From JAHJGG01 sp041658785 (GTDB lineage: Bacteria; Patescibacteriota; Patescibacteriia; Magasanikbacterales; UBA922): DNA of 9,707 nucleotides. Under the pieces are notes generated by a model that worked only from the letters and a program-made list of their open reading frames with translations, had not been told where the DNA came from and did not search any database. The position numbers and the translations under genes are program-made. Numbering within the stretch: the stretch's first letter is position 1; each line of letters opens with the position of its first letter. Where the stretch lies: the NCBI GenBank assembly GCA_041658785.1, contig JBAZZL010000041.1, forward strand, positions 1 to 9,707. Reading direction: 5' to 3'. Positions 1-6,084 of this stretch are shown here, in pieces.

Positions 1-2
1 TT

Positions 3-215
3 GATGAGATACCGCGACATTTGTGGCAACTCATTGAGCGGCTGCAGGATCTGCAGGATCTGCAAAACCATCCGCAGGAGGATAGCACGGAAGGATGGCT
101 CGAAGAGATGCAGATTGAAGATCTCTTGGCCATGCTGGAGGAAGAAATCCAGTTTGTAGTCTGGGCCGACACTGCTACTTTGGTCGAGCACGCTAGAGCG
201 GTGCTCGGGCCCTAA
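3..215 (+). CDS. 3' fragment of an acidic helical protein of unknown function
   Basis: The reading frame is open to the left edge and ends at a TAA at 213-215, so about 70 C-terminal residues are visible and the true start lies outside the window. The TTG at 21 is a possible start codon but has no convincing ribosome binding site and is probably internal. The visible part is Leu/Glu/Gln-rich and looks all-helical (WQLIERLQDLQDLQ near the start, then LEEMQIEDLLAMLEEEIQF). A 9-base unit, ctgcaggat, is repeated in tandem at 42-64 and encodes the LQD-LQD-LQ stretch. Base composition (about 52% G+C in one sampled line) resembles the plus-strand operon at 1463-3888 more than the A+T-rich right half. 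No family is recognised. A stem-loop and a strong terminator follow. Confidence 0.55.
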   Translation, partial: DEIPRHLWQLIERLQDLQDLQNHPQEDSTEGWLEEMQIEDLLAMLEEEIQFVVWADTATLVEHARAVLGP

Positions 216-254
216 CTGATTGGCAGCGTTTTTTGGAATGTAGAAATGAAGGGG

Positions 255-292
255 GTCGGCGTGTGTGAATTGTTTTTGAATCGCACGCCGGC
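255..292 (+). other. Stem-loop in the 3' region of the left-edge gene
   Basis: An 11-pair stem forms between 255-265 (GTCGGCGTGTG) and 282-292 (CGCACGCCGGC), with two G-T wobbles and a 16-base loop. No T-run follows directly, so this is not a canonical terminator. It lies between the stop at 215 and the terminator at 339-379. It may be a 3' UTR structure, or part of a small RNA ending at that terminator. No known RNA family is recognised. Confidence 0.35.
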
Positions 293-338
293 TAATTCAA
301 GATGATAATAAGTTTTGTCGTTTTGATTTAGAAAAATA

Positions 339-379
339 ATCCGTCCGTCCGCCAAATTCGGCGAACGGACGGATTTTTT
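339..379. terminator. Bidirectional rho-independent terminator
   Basis: A long G+C-rich hairpin pairs 339-353 (ATCCGTCCGTCCGCC) with 360-374 (GGCGAACGGACGGAT), with one mismatch around a six-base loop. A T-run follows at 374-379 on the plus strand. On the minus strand the stem is followed by ATTATTTTTC. It can therefore end transcription of both the left-edge gene and the converging short-chain dehydrogenase gene, which stops at 415. Confidence 0.85.
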
Positions 380-414
380 GTCTGTCATCGTTTATTTGAA
401 ATTATTAAATTATG

Positions 415-1164
415 TTATTTAGCCACCCAGCCGCCGTCTACTACCAGTACCTCACCATTAACAAAATCAGATTCGTTTGATGCCAGGTAAACAGCGGCCA
501 TAGCAATATCTTCCGGTTCGCCCAAACGAATGTATGGCGTAGATGCCTGAAAACCTTTTTTGACAGCTTCGTCGGCAAGCATATCTTTGGTCATGGCTGT
601 TTTGATAACTCCGGGAGCAATACAGTTGACATTAATATTTTTTGGCGCGTATTCTATAGCCATTTCGCGGGTGAGAGCGATGATGCCGCCTTTGGAAGCG
701 CAGTAAGCGCTGATTTGGTCAAAGCCGACCAACCCGGCGATTGAGGCGGTGCTGATTATTTTCCCTTTTTTTTGTTTGAGCATTGTTGGCAGGACTGCTT
801 TGGAACAGAGAAAAACGCTTTTTAGATTGACGTCAATAATTTTATCCCAGTCTTTTTCTAGCATTTCATGCATGGCGCCAAATTTGACGATGCCGGCATT
901 GTTAAACAGAATATCAATTTTGCCGAATGTTTTCAAACATTTATTTACCATGAACTCTACGTCTTTGCTTTTGCTGACATCGGTTTTTATAAACAATGCT
1001 TTTCCTTTCATTTTTTTAATTAATCGGACTGTTTCATTCCCGCCTTTTTCCGACCAATCAGCCGCCAAAACACTGGCTCCTTCTTTGATAAAAGCCAGCG
1101 CCGCGCTTTGGCCAATGCCAGAGCCGGCGCCGGTGATAATTGCCACTTTGTTTTTTAGGCGCAT
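415..1164 (-). CDS. Short-chain dehydrogenase/reductase (SDR), classical FabG-like
   Basis: A 249-residue cytosolic NAD(P)-dependent oxidoreductase of the classical SDR family, full length for that family (about 250). The Rossmann motif TGAGSGIG is at residues 11-18. Asp36 at the end of the second beta strand usually favours NAD(H) over NADP(H). NNAG is at 88-91. The catalytic tetrad is complete: Asn113, Ser141, Tyr154 and Lys158 (YCASK). The C-terminal VNGEVLVVDGGW is the usual SDR ending. Substrate cannot be told from sequence: it could be a 3-oxoacyl-ACP reductase, a sugar or alcohol dehydrogenase, or another SDR. The ATG start is followed at once by the first beta strand (KNKVAIITG), which supports it, although no clear Shine-Dalgarno is present. 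The gene stands alone on this strand, with a likely promoter at 1203-1208 and the terminator at 339-379 downstream. Its composition is uneven, roughly 28-57% G+C in sampled lines. Confidence 0.93.
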   Translation of the reverse strand: MRLKNKVAIITGAGSGIGQSAALAFIKEGASVLAADWSEKGGNETVRLIKKMKGKALFIKTDVSKSKDVEFMVNKCLKTFGKIDILFNNAGIVKFGAMHEMLEKDWDKIIDVNLKSVFLCSKAVLPTMLKQKKGKIISTASIAGLVGFDQISAYCASKGGIIALTREMAIEYAPKNINVNCIAPGVIKTAMTKDMLADEAVKKGFQASTPYIRLGEPEDIAMAAVYLASNESDFVNGEVLVVDGGWVAK

Positions 1165-1202
1165 ATTTTTTGGTATGTTAAGAGTGATTATTTATTTATT
1201 TG

Positions 1203-1208
1203 ATTATA
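1203..1208 (-). promoter_or_regulatory. Candidate -10 element for the SDR gene
   Basis: On the minus strand these bases read TATAAT, a perfect -10 hexamer. It lies about 38 bases upstream of the SDR start codon, a plausible leader length. No good -35 is seen at 16-18 bases. The spacing and sequence are visible; promoter activity is inferred. Confidence 0.4.
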
Positions 1209-1225
1209 GCATGTTTAGCAACACT

Positions 1226-1255
1226 TTGACAGTAAATGTATGGTGCCAGTACTAT
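1226..1255 (+). promoter_or_regulatory. Candidate promoter P1 for the HTH/ATPase operon
   Basis: TTGACA at 1226-1231 is a perfect -35 match. After an 18-base spacer comes TACTAT at 1250-1255, a 4/6 match to the -10. It faces the operon that begins at 1463 and would give a leader of about 200 bases. It sits back to back with the candidate SDR promoter, so the intergenic region probably serves both directions. Confidence 0.35.
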
Positions 1256-1275
1256 CTGCTGCGCAAGTGCGCAAG

Positions 1276-1304
1276 TTGACAAGATCTGCAGGATATGCTA
1301 ATTT
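1276..1304 (+). promoter_or_regulatory. Candidate promoter P2 for the HTH/ATPase operon
   Basis: A second perfect TTGACA lies at 1276-1281, 50 bases downstream of the first. A 17-base spacer then leads to TAATTT at 1299-1304, preceded by TGC (1296-1298), which could act as an extended -10. The hexamer match is weak, so this is a tentative alternative start for the same operon. The remaining leader (1305-1450) is A+T-rich and contains no gene that can be supported. Confidence 0.25.
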
Positions 1305-1450
1305 TAATTAAGTTCAATACAAGTTATATCATAATCAAAACCAGTGGTGGTATATCTTGTGGCATGCTTTGGGTTTCATATCCAAATGATGTCCATGAAA
1401 AAAGGAGTTGTTCGCTAACATCAACATCCACAACAAACGACAGTTTGTCA

Positions 1451-1455
1451 AGGAG
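1451..1455 (+). promoter_or_regulatory. Ribosome binding site deciding the start at 1463
   Basis: AGGAG ends seven bases before the ATG at 1463. This favours that start over the in-frame ATG at 1295, which would add 56 residues of low-complexity sequence encoded by A+T-rich leader DNA. A small hairpin (ACAAAC, loop GACA, GTTTGT at 1433-1448) ends two bases before the site and could modulate initiation. Confidence 0.6.
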
Positions 1456-1462
1456 CAAGGAA

Positions 1463-2365
1463 ATGAGATACGAGCAGGTGATGAATATAGAACGGCGCTA
1501 CCTGATGGCCACTGCGGTCCAGGAGTGGTACGAGAGTTTAGAGAAGAAGCAGCGCGGAGTAAGAGCGGTGTTTGGCCAGAATAAAGTGGACAACCGCATA
1601 TACGCCTGGATACATGGGGTACGGCCGATTCCACCGACGTTTTTGGCCATACTTTACGTCAATACAACGGATCGTCGATTCTTGATGACGGCCGGGGAGA
1701 AGCAGCGATCCAGCGAGAAGAACCGCGCCAGCATGCCGGCTGAGCGCCAATGGCCCACCATCACTCAACAGGAAGCGGAGGCATCCATCCGCGATTTGGA
1801 GCCGCCAGATGATTTTGTGATGGAGGTAGAACGGCGCCGCGGAAGGAAGAACGAGGAGGAAGAAGGAGAAGGAGGACAAGGACAAGTAAGCCCGCCTGCA
1901 GTATGGCAAGAACAACCACGGTTGGACGAGCCGAAACCGACCCCACCTGTGACTACCGCCGTCATGCAGCTGATCACCGCACAGTTGCAACTGATTGTGG
2001 CGGCTCTTAGGGGCGACTCTGGTCTGATGGCCGAGTTTGCCGCTGATCAAGAGATCATTCGTCTCTTGCGACAGCTTTTGCCCGAGCCGCAGGCAACAAC
2101 GGAAGCAACCAGCGAAGAAACTAAGATCACGGTGGCCGCAGTGAGATCCCTTAGTAGGGATTTGAGAAAGATATCTAAGCTGCCAGCGGGGCATCAAGAT
2201 AGGGAGTGGGCCAGGGTTCATCTGGTAGAGCCGGCTTTCAACCTCTACGAAGCCGCAACCATGCTCAACATTCAATTCCCCGATGAGTTCGGGGATTTAG
2301 TGGCTCAGTTTGAGGATATCAGACAGGCGCTGGCGAGAACTACGCGCCGTAGAAGAGGAGAGTGA
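1463..2365 (+). CDS. Uncharacterised protein with possible N-terminal helix-turn-helix, partner of the downstream GHKL ATPase
   Basis: A 300-residue soluble protein with no recognised family. Residues 1-80 are helical. The stretch NKVDNRIYAWIHGVRPIPPTF (about 40-60) resembles the recognition part of an XRE/Cro-like helix-turn-helix: a helix, then a W-x-x-G-turn followed by another helix. A charged, Pro/Gly-rich linker follows, with RRRGRKNEEEEGEGGQGQ near 130-150. Two helical stretches then come at about 167-215 (MQLITAQLQLIVAALRG) and 225-300. The C-terminus is basic (RTTRRRRGE). No membrane segment or enzyme motif is seen. The gene is followed after two bases by the ATPase gene, so the two are almost certainly co-transcribed and translationally linked. 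A DNA-binding or adaptor role beside the ATPase is inference. The ATG at 1463 is chosen because AGGAG precedes it at good spacing. Confidence 0.75.
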   Translation: MRYEQVMNIERRYLMATAVQEWYESLEKKQRGVRAVFGQNKVDNRIYAWIHGVRPIPPTFLAILYVNTTDRRFLMTAGEKQRSSEKNRASMPAERQWPTITQQEAEASIRDLEPPDDFVMEVERRRGRKNEEEEGEGGQGQVSPPAVWQEQPRLDEPKPTPPVTTAVMQLITAQLQLIVAALRGDSGLMAEFAADQEIIRLLRQLLPEPQATTEATSEETKITVAAVRSLSRDLRKISKLPAGHQDREWARVHLVEPAFNLYEAATMLNIQFPDEFGDLVAQFEDIRQALARTTRRRRGE

Positions 2366-2367
2366 AG

Positions 2368-3888
2368 ATGAAAAGGACGACAAGGAAGATAGTGTTTGAG
2401 GCGACCGGGAAGGTTGCGACAATGGCACTCTCCCGGCGTTTGTACGCTGACACTCGTCAAGCAGTGGGCGAGTTGGTGATCAACGGCTTGGATGCCGCCA
2501 ACCAGATTAAGCGCATGCCGGTGGTTGCCATCCACCTCTGGGCCGCGGGCGAGCACAGGTTGTCCGAGACGAAGTGTGCGGCCATGACCGTGACCGACAA
2601 TGGAATCGGATTTACCGACGAGGTCATCACGATCTACGGCCGGGTCGCCGAATCGGCCCAGGTTGGACACGGGCGCCATGGCGTTGGTAAGTTTGCTGCC
2701 TTCGCCCTCTGTTCCCAGAAGAATCCACGTTACCACATAGTCACTGCCAGCGGAAACGAGCGCCATGCTCGCCGTTTCGATATTGACGGTGACGTAATCT
2801 TTCGCACTGAAGGGTTTGCGCCGTCGATTGTAGACAGATCCGATCTTCCTGGACTACCGGACAGCGGTTCGTTCGCCCAGGTCGTTATTCCTGATCTAGA
2901 ACGGTCGTTCACGGCTGAAGAACTCATTGAGTTTTTGACCGATCATCTTCCCCACACTCCGTGGGAGATGACGGTCAATGGCCAGGTCGTTCCTCATCGT
3001 CAGGTGAAGGTGCTTGAGTCAGTGTTGGTGCCGCCCATTATTGGCGTGGCTGGCCAGGTTCGCATCGAGCTGGGGAAGGCCGAAGACCTGCGACACCCGG
3101 ATTCGGTCTGGCTCATGGACGGTCTCACTTTGCGGCCGGTCGCCCAAGTCGCCGAATTGCCCCGTGCGGTTCGTGGCCTGCTGGATCCGAATTTGCTGGA
3201 TCCGGTACTCCTCGGGAACATCTTCATTGATGGCTTGGAGGATCACAGTTCGGGCGGTCGCTCCGGGCTGGCTGCCGATTTCTGGCAGGGCGCGTTCGGA
3301 CGCAAACTTATTGATATCTTCAATGGCTTTGCGGCTCCGGCGGCCAGAAGAGTATTAGGGGTGATCTCTCGGCCGGACGATCTCCTTTCCTCACAGATTG
3401 CCGTTCTGGGGGACACCTTCTCCGCTGCGTTCGGTGCGCCGGAGATACCGGAAAACTTCAAACCGCAACCAAAGGGCGCTTCGCAAGGAGGCGGACCCAG
3501 TGGAGGCGAGGATGACGAAGACGAAGAGGAAGATGGCAAGGAACCAAAGCCCCGTGATCCGTCAGGACGCCAACCCACCCCGGGCGGAGGGTCGCAACGG
3601 AGGGAGCGAGGACAGAGACGGGCGGCCTTCGTGAAGATTGAGGACAAAACCTACCAGGTCATTTCTTTCAAGACTGGTGGAACGGTCCCCAGCAGTGTCC
3701 GTAAGGGAGACGTGATCGTGGTCAACACGGATCACTATGATGTCAAACGTCTTCTGAGGAAGCGGGCGACCGACGAGCTTGCTGTTCATCTGTGCCGGAT
3801 ACTCATTGAAGCCCACGTGGCTAATGTATACGGACAGGGCGAGATCGAGCAGGTCTACCGCCTCAAGGCCGTGGTGGAAGAGAGATAG
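2368..3888 (+). CDS. GHKL (Bergerat-fold) ATPase, HATPase_c_3/MORC-Hsp90-like
   Basis: A 506-residue soluble protein whose N-terminal half is a Bergerat-fold ATP-binding domain. The N-box ELVINGLDAAN has Glu35, Asn39 and Asp42. The G1 box DNGIG is at 77-81. The G2 box GHGRHGVGKFAAF is at about 100-112. In the Hsp90/MutL/MORC lineages the N-box Glu activates water and Asn binds Mg-ATP, so the enzyme looks catalytically competent. Residues to about 355 probably form the transducer/S5-like region. A low-complexity acidic Gly/Pro linker (about 368-418, including EDDEDEEED) precedes a C-terminal alpha/beta domain (about 420-506) with KGDVIVVNTDHYDV. No histidine-kinase phospho-acceptor domain or MutL endonuclease motif is seen. 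The ATG at 2368 is preferred because AGGAG ends seven bases upstream. A GTG at 2362 would overlap the previous stop (GTGA) but sits only one base from that site. Prokaryotic MORC-type GHKL ATPases are known near restriction systems, so a DNA-conflict role is possible but unproven. Confidence 0.85.
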   Translation: MKRTTRKIVFEATGKVATMALSRRLYADTRQAVGELVINGLDAANQIKRMPVVAIHLWAAGEHRLSETKCAAMTVTDNGIGFTDEVITIYGRVAESAQVGHGRHGVGKFAAFALCSQKNPRYHIVTASGNERHARRFDIDGDVIFRTEGFAPSIVDRSDLPGLPDSGSFAQVVIPDLERSFTAEELIEFLTDHLPHTPWEMTVNGQVVPHRQVKVLESVLVPPIIGVAGQVRIELGKAEDLRHPDSVWLMDGLTLRPVAQVAELPRAVRGLLDPNLLDPVLLGNIFIDGLEDHSSGGRSGLAADFWQGAFGRKLIDIFNGFAAPAARRVLGVISRPDDLLSSQIAVLGDTFSAAFGAPEIPENFKPQPKGASQGGGPSGGEDDEDEEEDGKEPKPRDPSGRQPTPGGGSQRRERGQRRAAFVKIEDKTYQVISFKTGGTVPSSVRKGDVIVVNTDHYDVKRLLRKRATDELAVHLCRILIEAHVANVYGQGEIEQVYRLKAVVEER

Positions 3889-3939
3889 AGGCAGGGGAGC
3901 TTTTTTTTCTCAAACATGGATGTTAGCGATGGGGATTCA

Positions 3940-3968
3940 CGGCGCGTTTGTACAGCACAGACGCGCCG
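3940..3968 (+). other. Perfect 8-bp stem-loop in the intergenic region after the ATPase gene
   Basis: CGGCGCGT at 3940-3947 pairs perfectly with ACGCGCCG at 3961-3968 around a 13-base loop. C-rich sequence follows rather than a T-run, so it is not a simple terminator. It is the first of three consecutive hairpins in the 150 bases between the ATPase stop codon and the terminator. Confidence 0.4.
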
Positions 3969-3975
3969 CCCCTTC

Positions 3976-4010
3976 GTTCATTGGCGGCAACTTGCTTGCA
4001 GTTAATGAAC
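3976..4010 (+). other. Bulged stem-loop upstream of the shared terminator
   Basis: GTTCATT at 3976-3982 pairs with AATGAAC at 4004-4010. The helix continues inward, after a six-base bulge (ggcggc), with AACT pairing to AGTT around a seven-base loop. It ends three bases before the terminator hairpin at 4014. It may be an mRNA 3'-end stabiliser or part of a small structured RNA. No known family is recognised. Confidence 0.35.
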
Positions 4011-4013
4011 ATT

Positions 4014-4039
4014 AAAAAACCCTCTAACGAGGGTTTTTT
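4014..4039. terminator. Bidirectional rho-independent terminator between converging genes
   Basis: AAAAAACCCTC (4014-4024) pairs perfectly with GAGGGTTTTTT (4029-4039) around the four-base loop taac. Both strands therefore end in a run of six T after a G+C-rich core. It serves the HTH/ATPase operon from the left and the coiled-coil gene, whose stop is at 4064, from the right. Confidence 0.9.
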
Positions 4040-4063
4040 GGTATTATCGTTTTTCATCTCTTA

Positions 4064-5782
4064 TTATCTGCCAGATGCGTGCAAAGCAATCAATTGTTTT
4101 TTGGTAATTTTGCCTTCGTCGATTAAATCTTTTGTCCAAACCATGGAAGCGATTTCTCCGATCGGAGTCAATCGGTTGGCCCTTCCCCATCTATTGCCGA
4201 TACTTAATTTTTTGATAAGCTGTAATCCTGGCCGCAATTGGGCCAGTAATTCTAACTTAGCATAGACCCCGCTTGCCATTAGTGAAGCTTCGGCTAAGTT
4301 TTTTGCCAACCCGACGGCTTTGCTTCTTATTTTAATGTTTACTGTTGTTCCGGTTCGAGCTTTAAATTTATCTCCGTCTCTCATTGCTCCTAAAATTGCT
4401 ATTGCCAGTTTAGTCCTTTCAATTAGAGCGTCGGTAGATAAGTCCGCTATTAAATGTTCGTACAGCTTTTCTTGGTAATCGTCTTTTGGTTCAAACGGAA
4501 ACTGCTTTTTAAGATCAGATGTTGGTATCCCGATGAATTCAGCTAGTTTACTTTCTATGTTTAGGATTTCCGATTCGCCATGCGTAGTAAATTCAACCGT
4601 GAATGGCAGATCTCCAACACGGATAGTATCTTCTTCCGTGTCTGTTCCATCTTCTTTTTGTCTATCCGTTTCTTGCTCAGACTTCTCTTCGTTTCTTTTA
4701 TCGCTGATGAGAAGAATACTACCTGTATCTAAAATTGAATCATCAAGAACAGGCAGATTGGTGTCCAGATCCGAACCGATTAAATTTAAAGCTTCAAGAT
4801 GTTTGGTTATTCCCCTTTTTCTCTCTCTGAATATTTCGATTGTTTCGTCAAGCGTTTTTAATTTCTCTTCCGCCATTTTGATTTGGGCTCTAAGGTTGGT
4901 CTGCTCTTTTTGGACTGCTTGGTATTCACCTGTCGCCTGCTTGAAACCCAATCTGCTTTGGGCTTCAAATATTTTTTTTTGTTCATTTATTTCTACTTCC
5001 GCTCTGGTTTGAGCATCTGGGAGCCATGTGAGAAGATGGGCGTAGGCGGATTCAAGTCTATCAATTTGTTTGTCTATCTGTTTTTCTATATCTAACAAAG
5101 CGTTTCGTCTTTCCGTTAGAAATTCAGTTAAATCTCCCTGCGTTTTTTGTTTTTTTTCGTCTGGGATTGTTTCTTCTGTTTCGGTTTTTGTTTTTAGTCT
5201 TAATATTTCTTCCCGTAAAGCCGCGATGCTTGTTCTCAAAGCTGCTGTTTCCTGCTCAAATCCATCCGCCATATCTAAAGCAATTTCCACTTCTTCACTC
5301 AGCCTCGCTATTTCCATTTGGGCATATTCTTCGGATTCTTCGAGAGTCGAGGCGGGTGTTTCAATCGGTGCGCCTTCAGCTTTTTTAAATCTACGCAGTA
5401 TTTCTATCTTTGCGTCTGTCCGTATTCTGTTTAGAGAACGGAGAAAAGCATTCCATTCTTGTTTAGGGTTAATTTTCTGCGGGTTTTTTTTATATATTTG
5501 AATAAATCGAGTTTTAATTTCAATCAGCTTTTTGTCGATTTCTGCACATAAACGTTGGACATCGTCAATTGTTTTTGGTTCAGCTTCAACTACTCTTGTT
5601 TTTGCCCAATCAAGTAACTCTCGTTTTAATTCTTCGAATTGTATTTGCGATTCTAACATTCTGTCTTCAATTCTTCCCCCCCTTTTTTTCCCCGGTCCTT
5701 TTGTGCCAAGCTGACCTTGTCTAGTATCCATAGCGGTTTTCGCCATCTCATATGCTCGGCTAAGTGTTTTATCTGTTGGCAT
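4064..5782 (-). CDS. Long coiled-coil protein of unknown function
   Basis: A 572-residue soluble protein of no recognised family. The N-terminus has a Gly/Lys-rich basic patch (GTKGPGKKRGGR, about 26-37). Charged helices follow, and long stretches from about 145 to 330 look like coiled coil (for example LRTSIAALREEILRLKTKTE and LRAQIKMAEEKLKTLDETIEIFRERK). A disordered acidic linker (about 360-387) leads to a C-terminal alpha/beta region of about 185 residues (FTVEFTTHGESEI onward), which is probably the functional domain. No signal peptide, membrane segment or Walker motif is visible, so this is not an SMC-type ATPase by itself. The ATG at 5782 is chosen; a TTG at 5788 would add only two residues. 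No Shine-Dalgarno is evident. A TATAAT at 5892-5897 on this strand could be its promoter. G+C is low (about 35% in a sampled line), unlike the ATPase operon it faces. Confidence 0.75.
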   Translation of the reverse strand: MPTDKTLSRAYEMAKTAMDTRQGQLGTKGPGKKRGGRIEDRMLESQIQFEELKRELLDWAKTRVVEAEPKTIDDVQRLCAEIDKKLIEIKTRFIQIYKKNPQKINPKQEWNAFLRSLNRIRTDAKIEILRRFKKAEGAPIETPASTLEESEEYAQMEIARLSEEVEIALDMADGFEQETAALRTSIAALREEILRLKTKTETEETIPDEKKQKTQGDLTEFLTERRNALLDIEKQIDKQIDRLESAYAHLLTWLPDAQTRAEVEINEQKKIFEAQSRLGFKQATGEYQAVQKEQTNLRAQIKMAEEKLKTLDETIEIFRERKRGITKHLEALNLIGSDLDTNLPVLDDSILDTGSILLISDKRNEEKSEQETDRQKEDGTDTEEDTIRVGDLPFTVEFTTHGESEILNIESKLAEFIGIPTSDLKKQFPFEPKDDYQEKLYEHLIADLSTDALIERTKLAIAILGAMRDGDKFKARTGTTVNIKIRSKAVGLAKNLAEASLMASGVYAKLELLAQLRPGLQLIKKLSIGNRWGRANRLTPIGEIASMVWTKDLIDEGKITKKQLIALHASGR

Positions 5783-5891
5783 ATACAATGTTTAGGTAAA
5801 ATTATAAAAAAATTCTAACAATTTCTATTAAAGGAATCAATACAACTCGCGTAAACAACAAAAACAGCTCTGCGTTATCCTTACTGGTGGA

Positions 5892-5897
5892 ATTATA
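5892..5897 (-). promoter_or_regulatory. Candidate -10 element for the coiled-coil gene
   Basis: These bases read TATAAT on the minus strand, about 110 bases upstream of the coiled-coil gene's ATG. No convincing -35 lies 16-18 bases further upstream. The element is about 34 bases outside the left repeat copy. If the repeat extends outward it may be part of it. The rest of the 5783-5930 gap holds nothing I can assign. Confidence 0.3.
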
Positions 5898-5930
5898 CAA
5901 CTCTGCTCGAACATTTTTTGACGGGAACTC

Positions 5931-6077
5931 CTGACTGATTGCCGCGCTTCGCGCGGCTGAAACGAATCCTGACGCTCGGGCGGGCAAAAAGGAAGGGGGT
6001 TGGGGGGAAGGAATTTTTGCCCGCCCTCGCTTTTCCGCCGCCGCCGAATTTCGTGCCAGTGAAACTGGCGCGCCGCC
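5931..6077 (+). repeat. Structured inverted repeat, left copy, bounding the R-M cassette
   Basis: The 124 bases at 5931-6054 are identical to the reverse complement of 9584-9707. The match resumes at 6070-6077 (GCGCCGCC). Internal structure has three arms. Arm 1 is a 7-bp hairpin (GCCGCGC, loop TTC, 5941-5957). Arm 2 is a 13-bp perfect stem, 5978-5990 (GGGCGGGCAAAAA) with 6014-6026, whose loop carries G-runs of 2, 5, 6 and 2 bases separated by AA, TT and AA. Arm 3 is a 6-bp hairpin (GCCAGT, loop GAA, ACTGGC, 6055-6069) that differs in sequence from the other copy. No protein-coding capacity can be supported. The inner end lies seven bases from the stop codon of the specificity subunit gene. 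A MITE-like or REP-like element is the best guess. The outer boundary is uncertain because the partner copy runs off the window. Confidence 0.9.
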
Positions 6078-6084
6078 TAATATA

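Noticed and set aside
42..64. Tandem ctgcaggat units, with a related gatctgcaggat string near 1284
   Set aside because: There are only two and a half units inside a coding frame, and the distant match is about a dozen bases. This is too little to support a repeat family or an insertion boundary around the SDR gene.
749..1279. Plus-strand open frame of 176 codons opposite the SDR gene
   Set aside because: It is an antisense shadow of a gene with complete SDR motifs. Its hydrophobic stretches come from the complementary codons.
1386..1418. Short ATG-initiated frame upstream of the operon, considered as a leader peptide
   Set aside because: It has only about ten codons, no ribosome binding site and no run of regulatory codons. 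Its AAAAAAGGAG falls inside the frame rather than before a convincing start.
1538..2275. Minus-strand open frame of 245 codons opposite the HTH-like gene
   Set aside because: It lies opposite a plus-strand gene with a good ribosome binding site and tight operon spacing. Its translation is Leu/Ser/Arg-rich with no recognisable domain.
2368..3888. Identification of the GHKL protein as MutL, histidine kinase or HtpG
   Set aside because: There is no MutL endonuclease or dimerisation motif, no phospho-acceptor histidine domain, and the length and C-terminal architecture do not fit HtpG. Only the shared Bergerat fold can be claimed.
3976..4010. Possible integron attC site (GTT...AAC inverted arms)
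   Set aside because: attC sites run RYYYAAC...GTTRRRY, whereas here the arms are in the opposite order. No integrase or cassette array is seen.
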